From: Chryseobacterium indologenes
GTDB lineage: Bacteria > Bacteroidota > Bacteroidia > Flavobacteriales > Weeksellaceae
DNA length: 64,000 nucleotides
Direction of reading: 5' to 3'
Assembly (NCBI RefSeq): GCF_018362995.1
Contig: NZ_CP074372.1
Location: forward strand, 3,720,001 to 3,784,000
Shown: one piece after another, positions 60,555-64,000 of the stretch
Position numbering within the stretch: the stretch's first letter is position 1
Layout: every line of letters starts with the position of its first letter
The notes under the pieces: model-generated
What the model was told of the DNA's origin: nothing
Database searches by the model: none
The model's input: only the letters and a program-made list of their open reading frames with translations
Program-made: the position numbers and the translations under genes

Positions 60555-60597
60555 AAAGTTGTTTTTGATAAGACGATAAAACGAATGTTATAGGCAG

Positions 60598-61857
60598 TTA
60601 TGGTGTTTGTACTTTATATTCAAATTGAGGTCTGGTTACTCCAGGGTAAACATACATGATGTTTCCTACTTTTACATTTTCTACTTCAAATCCAATAAAA
60701 TTATCAATTCCATATAGAAGCGTTTTCTGATCTTTTCCAAAATAAAGTCTAAAATAATAATTTCCTGCATTTAGAAGCCCTGTCGGAATATCAAATTCTA
60801 CAGTATATTCACCTACTTTTGCATCTCCTTTTGCTGAAACAAATTTTCCAACATGGAAAATGACTAACTCATCATAGTTTTTCAATTCAAAGGTTGTATC
60901 AAGTGTAATGTCAGGACAGTAATTATGAAAGACAAGTTTTACATGCACTCCGGAATCAATATCTAACAAGTCCCCATTTATAGGAGATACTGAAAATTCT
61001 TTTACCCTGATATTTTCATTGCCTATAGCTTCATCAAGATTTCCGTTATAAATATAAGAGCTTTCTCTTGCGCTGCTTTTTTGATATTCTATAATTGTGC
61101 TAAGAATATCACCTTGATAATCAATTTGCCCTTGGTTTAAAAGAATTCCTTTTGTACATAATTCTTTAACGGCCGTCATATTATGACTCACAAAAAGAAT
61201 TGTTCTGCCTTCTCCTCTTGTTACATCATTCATTTTTCCAAGGCATTTTTTCTGGAATTCAGCATCTCCAACTGCCAGAACTTCATCTACAATAAGAATT
61301 TCAGATTCTAAGTGCGCTGCTACAGCAAACGCAAGACGAACGTACATTCCCGAAGAATATCTTTTAACAGGAGTATCAATATATCTTTCAACCCCTGAGA
61401 AATCTACAATTTCATCAAATTTTCTCTTGATCTCCTTTCTTGTCATTCCCAGGATGGCTCCATTAAGAAAGACATTTTCCCTTCCCGTCATTTCAGGGTG
61501 GAATCCTGTTCCTACTTCCAATAGAGAGGCAATTCTTCCGTTGGTATAAATCCGCCCTGTTGTAGGTTTTGTGACTTTACTTAAAACTTTTAATAATGTA
61601 GATTTTCCTGCACCGTTTCTACCAATAATTCCTACAGCATCTCCTTTTTCGATTTCAAAATCAATATTGCGAAGAGACCATACATATTCTGAATCTCCTT
61701 TTGTAGTTCTATCATTTGCTTCTCCAATTTTAAGATAAGGATCTTCTTTTCCTCTTACTTTATGCCAGAATCTGTTAAGGTCATGAGAAAGAGTTCCTGT
61801 CCCGACTTGTCCCAGGCGGTATTGTTTAGATATATTTTCTGCTTTTAAAGCCAGCAT
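60598..61857 (-). CDS. wzt: O-antigen ABC transporter ATP-binding protein with C-terminal glycan-binding domain (Wzt-like)
   Basis: 419 residues. Nucleotide-binding domain: Walker A G-R-N-G-A-G-K-S-T at 79-87, signature R-Y-S-S-G-M at 166-171, Walker B I-L-I-V-D-E at 187-192, H-switch in V-S-H-N-M. Residues about 270-419 form an extra beta-sandwich, the Wzt C-terminal domain that in known systems reads a terminal cap on the finished polysaccharide. Pairs with the permease upstream to export the lipid-linked glycan. The presence of this domain predicts a capped chain whose end group is recognised. Confidence 0.95.
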   Translation of the reverse strand: MLALKAENISKQYRLGQVGTGTLSHDLNRFWHKVRGKEDPYLKIGEANDRTTKGDSEYVWSLRNIDFEIEKGDAVGIIGRNGAGKSTLLKVLSKVTKPTTGRIYTNGRIASLLEVGTGFHPEMTGRENVFLNGAILGMTRKEIKRKFDEIVDFSGVERYIDTPVKRYSSGMYVRLAFAVAAHLESEILIVDEVLAVGDAEFQKKCLGKMNDVTRGEGRTILFVSHNMTAVKELCTKGILLNQGQIDYQGDILSTIIEYQKSSARESSYIYNGNLDEAIGNENIRVKEFSVSPINGDLLDIDSGVHVKLVFHNYCPDITLDTTFELKNYDELVIFHVGKFVSAKGDAKVGEYTVEFDIPTGLLNAGNYYFRLYFGKDQKTLLYGIDNFIGFEVENVKVGNIMYVYPGVTRPQFEYKVQTP

Positions 61858-61890
61858 GTTTTTTTAATTTAAATTTTTAAAAGAAAATAA

Positions 61891-62739
61891 TTACACGGTA
61901 TCCATAAAAGTTTTTTCAACCTTATTGAATACAACAATTCCTATCATTAAAAGGATAAGAATAGTACCAGTACTGATCCCAAGCATAGCAGGGGAGAAAT
62001 CTCCCACACCGATCCATGCATATTTAAAACATTCAAAAATACCTGTCAAAGGATTGTAGTAAGCTAATTTTTTAAAAAATCCCGGTAATGAAGAGACAGG
62101 ATATATTACTGGAGTTGCATACATATATAAGCTTACCCCAAAACCGAGTAGCATTGCCAAATCTTTATATTTCGTAGTAAGGGCAGAAAATATCATTCCA
62201 ACTCCTAATGCAAAAAGTGCCATCAGGAATATAAGAAATGGAGTTGCCAAAATCCAGATGTTAGGATGGGCTTCTCCTTTATTGTAATAATAAGCCCATG
62301 CAAGGATGAATAGAACAAACTGTACTCCAAATCGCATAAGGTTAGAAATGACAATAGAAAGCGGGGTAACCAGTCTTGGAAAATACACTTTTCCGAAAAT
62401 TCCGGCATTTCCTGTAAAAGTAGAGGATGTAGCCAGTAAAGAGGAAGAAAAATAATTCCAAAGAGTAACGCCAGCCAGATAAAAAAGAAGAGGTGGAGCC
62501 CCATCTGTTGGGAGCTTGGCAATTCTTCCAAAAATAACCAGATATACTATAGTTGTTAGAATGGGATTAATAAAAAACCATATAGGTCCTAAAATAGTCT
62601 GCTTAAAACTGGATATAAAATCTCTTTTTACAAACATGTAAACAAGATCTTTGTATTTCCAGACTTCTTTTAGCTTCAAGTCAAATAACGAATGATCTGC
62701 ATCAATCGTCTCAGTCCACTTCTGTTGTGGTTCATTCAT
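61891..62739 (-). CDS. wzm: O-antigen ABC transporter permease (Wzm-like)
   Basis: 282 residues from ATG 62739; a TTG at 62757 is rejected because it is part of the promoter TAAATTTG. Six membrane helices of the ABC-2 type, with an N-terminal amphipathic helix (V-W-K-Y-K-D-L-V-Y-M-F-V-K-R-D-F), F-G-R-I-A-K-L-P-T-D-G and T-P-V-I-Y-P in the typical places. With the ATPase at 60598 it forms the export channel for an undecaprenyl-linked polysaccharide, so the locus follows the ABC-transporter route. No Wzx flippase or Wzy polymerase is seen. Confidence 0.95.
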   Translation of the reverse strand: MNEPQQKWTETIDADHSLFDLKLKEVWKYKDLVYMFVKRDFISSFKQTILGPIWFFINPILTTIVYLVIFGRIAKLPTDGAPPLLFYLAGVTLWNYFSSSLLATSSTFTGNAGIFGKVYFPRLVTPLSIVISNLMRFGVQFVLFILAWAYYYNKGEAHPNIWILATPFLIFLMALFALGVGMIFSALTTKYKDLAMLLGFGVSLYMYATPVIYPVSSLPGFFKKLAYYNPLTGIFECFKYAWIGVGDFSPAMLGISTGTILILLMIGIVVFNKVEKTFMDTV

Positions 62740-62754
62740 CTGTGTAAGTTTTTG

Positions 62755-62762
62755 CAAATTTA
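62755..62762 (-). promoter_or_regulatory. -7 promoter element of the wzm-wzt transcription unit
   Basis: TAAATTTG on the minus strand, 15 bases before ATG 62739. The downstream genes to about 55425 are closely spaced and likely driven from here. Confidence 0.65.
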
Positions 62763-62864
62763 TAATAATTAATTCTTACCGTATCTTTTCGTTTATAAAT
62801 TTTCATAATAAATAAAACTAAAAATCAACAACTAATATATTGATAATTGGCGGTATGAACAAAA

Positions 62865-62888
62865 ACTATTGGCCATAAAGCCAATAGT
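62865..62888 (-). terminator. Rho-independent terminator of rmlA
   Basis: Nine-base stem ACTATTGGC / GCCAATAGT with loop CATAAA. On the minus strand it is followed by T5. It separates rmlBA from the transporter unit. Confidence 0.88.
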
Positions 62889-62913
62889 CTATGATTTTTA
62901 TAAATTGTTTTTG

Positions 62914-63777
62914 TTATTTGCTGATAAGTTGTTTCAGGTATTCGCCATAGCCGCTTTTTCCGTATTTTACCGCAGTTTCAAGCAGTTTTTCTTCATTAAT
63001 GAATTTGTTCCTGAACGCGATTTCTTCAATACAGCCGATTTTAAATCCTTGTCTTTTTTCTATAACACTTACAAATTCTGAAGCGTCATGAAGAGAGTCA
63101 AAAGTTCCGGTGTCCAGCCATGCAGTACCTCTGTCGAGAACAGCAACCTCAAGTTTCTCGTTTTTTAAATAGACGTTGTTGATATCGGTGATCTCCAGTT
63201 CGCCTCTTGCAGAAGGCTTGATGTTTTTAGCAATTTCTACCACATCGTTATCATAAAAGTAAAGGCCTGGTACCGCATAATTTGACTTAGGGTTTAGAGG
63301 TTTTTCTTCAATAGAAACTGCTTTTAAATCTTTATCAAATTCTACAACACCATATCTTTCCGGGTCAGCAACGTGATAGGCAAAAACAACGCCTCCATTC
63401 GGATTGGTTTTATTTTTTAGTAAAGTTCCCATTTCGGAGCCGTAGAAAATATTATCGCCCAGTACAAGGGCAGCAGAATCATTGCCGATAAACTGGTCTC
63501 CTAAAATAAATGCCTGTGCTAAACCATCAGGGCTTGGCTGTACAACGTATTCTATATTACAGCCAATTTGTGAGCCATCGCCCAGAAGCTTGATAAAACC
63601 TTCCTGGTCATGTGGCGTAGTGATGATAAGAATATCCTTTATTCCTGCTAAAAGTAGTGTGGAAAGCGGATAATAGATCATGGGTTTGTCGTAAACAGGC
63701 ATCAGCTGCTTGCTCACTGCTATCGTTAGAGGGTAAAGTCTTGTTCCGGATCCCCCGGCTAATATTATTCCTTTCAT
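62914..63777 (-). CDS. rmlA: Glucose-1-phosphate thymidylyltransferase
   Basis: 287 residues, usual length. [16 protein letters not shown] is the nucleotide-binding loop, [17 protein letters not shown] holds the catalytic lysine, and [10 protein letters not shown] and [11 protein letters not shown] are family signatures. Makes dTDP-glucose for RmlB, whose product feeds the FdtA/QdtA isomerase. Downstream of rmlB (partial) by 123 bases and followed by a strong terminator. Confidence 0.97.
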   Translation of the reverse strand: MKGIILAGGSGTRLYPLTIAVSKQLMPVYDKPMIYYPLSTLLLAGIKDILIITTPHDQEGFIKLLGDGSQIGCNIEYVVQPSPDGLAQAFILGDQFIGNDSAALVLGDNIFYGSEMGTLLKNKTNPNGGVVFAYHVADPERYGVVEFDKDLKAVSIEEKPLNPKSNYAVPGLYFYDNDVVEIAKNIKPSARGELEITDINNVYLKNEKLEVAVLDRGTAWLDTGTFDSLHDASEFVSVIEKRQGFKIGCIEEIAFRNKFINEEKLLETAVKYGKSGYGEYLKQLISK

Positions 63778-63900
63778 TTGGTGGTGCGTATTACGCTTAT
63801 TTCTTTTGTGTTATGAATTGTTTTTTTTGCTATTCAGAGGCATGATAAAGAATGGAAATTTGCTATACTTCATTCTTTATTTTTCTCAATAGCCGGATTT

Positions 63901-64000
63901 TTAGCTGTATTGTTTGCTATAGTAATCCTGATAATTTCCTGAAGTTACATTTTCAAGCCATTCTTTATTTTCAAGATACCAGTCAATGGTTTTACCCAAT
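63901..64000 (-). CDS. rmlB: dTDP-glucose 4,6-dehydratase, C-terminal part (cut by window edge)
   Basis: Only the last 32 codons and the stop TAA are in the window. The translation has T-I-D-W-Y-L-E-N-K-E-W-L and S-G-N-Y-Q-D-Y-Y, which matches the conserved C-terminus of RmlB. It supplies the dTDP-4-keto-6-deoxyglucose used by the FdtA/QdtA-type isomerase. Gene order rmlB-rmlA supports the call. Confidence 0.85.
   Translation of the reverse strand, partial: LGKTIDWYLENKEWLENVTSGNYQDYYSKQYS

Noticed and set aside
1..64000. tRNA genes, CRISPR arrays, integrases, transposases or prophage
   Set aside because: Looked for on both strands by eye; no cloverleaf-type T-loop and anticodon pattern, spaced direct repeats, or mobile-element genes were found.

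Overview
The window looks like a chromosome segment of a Flavobacteriia bacterium, most like Chryseobacterium or a close relative in the Weeksellaceae. The grounds are low G+C, type IX secretion system (T9SS) sorting domains of both type A and type B, lipoproteins with an acidic stretch after the lipobox cysteine, weak ribosome binding sites, and many copies of the Bacteroidetes -7 promoter element TAnnTTTG directly upstream of genes. This assignment is inferred from family content and not from any search. No tRNA, rRNA, CRISPR array, transposase or phage gene was seen.

Region 1 (1-15,100, almost all minus strand) holds housekeeping genes between cell-surface genes. There are four T9SS-type surface proteins (two lectin-like tandem paralogues, the first cut by the window edge, and two further type B proteins), rnhA and dnaB, a small secreted protein, an MFS exporter, a GH3-family adenylating enzyme and three small exported proteins. 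Region 2 (15,100-24,200, plus strand) has mfd, an operon of three paralogous exported proteins sharing an N-terminal Q-V-G-I-x-T-x-x-P repeat, two paralogous lipoproteins, and pth.

Region 3 (24,200-32,110, minus) is a polymorphic-toxin island. It contains a small exported protein with a T9SS type A-like tail, a 2115-residue SpvB/FG-GAP/RHS protein with a variable C-terminal tip, a tightly linked small gene that is the likely immunity gene, and a second unknown gene beyond a strong terminator. A 780-base gene-free stretch with palindromes follows. Region 4 (32,880-36,310, minus) is a bicarbonate module of beta-carbonic anhydrase, SulP anion transporter, small exported protein and a second, divergent beta-carbonic anhydrase. 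Region 5 (36,680-40,090) has a membrane-anchored AraC-type regulator, a DUF2306-like membrane protein and a phosphoethanolamine-transferase-like enzyme.

Region 6 (40,600-64,000, mainly minus) is a surface-polysaccharide locus that uses ABC-transporter export. At the upstream end are rmlB (partial) and rmlA, making dTDP-4-keto-6-deoxyglucose. Next are the Wzm/Wzt-like transporter, an FdtA/QdtA-like ketoisomerase, an FdtC/QdtC-like N-acyltransferase and an FdtB/QdtB-like aminotransferase, which together should make a dTDP-3-acylamino-3,6-dideoxyhexose. Nine glycosyltransferase-like genes and six further acyltransferases follow. Embedded on the opposite strand is a KAS III / acyl carrier protein / short-chain reductase cassette that could build a dedicated acyl group for decorating or capping the glycan. 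This is the most interesting biochemical proposal in the window.

Recurring technical points: several apparent TTG-started N-termini begin inside a TAnnTTTG promoter, so later ATG starts are chosen. Conversely, dnaB and the GH3 gene have the promoter element only four bases before ATG, suggesting leaderless mRNAs. Two polysaccharide genes have no usable start except TTG.
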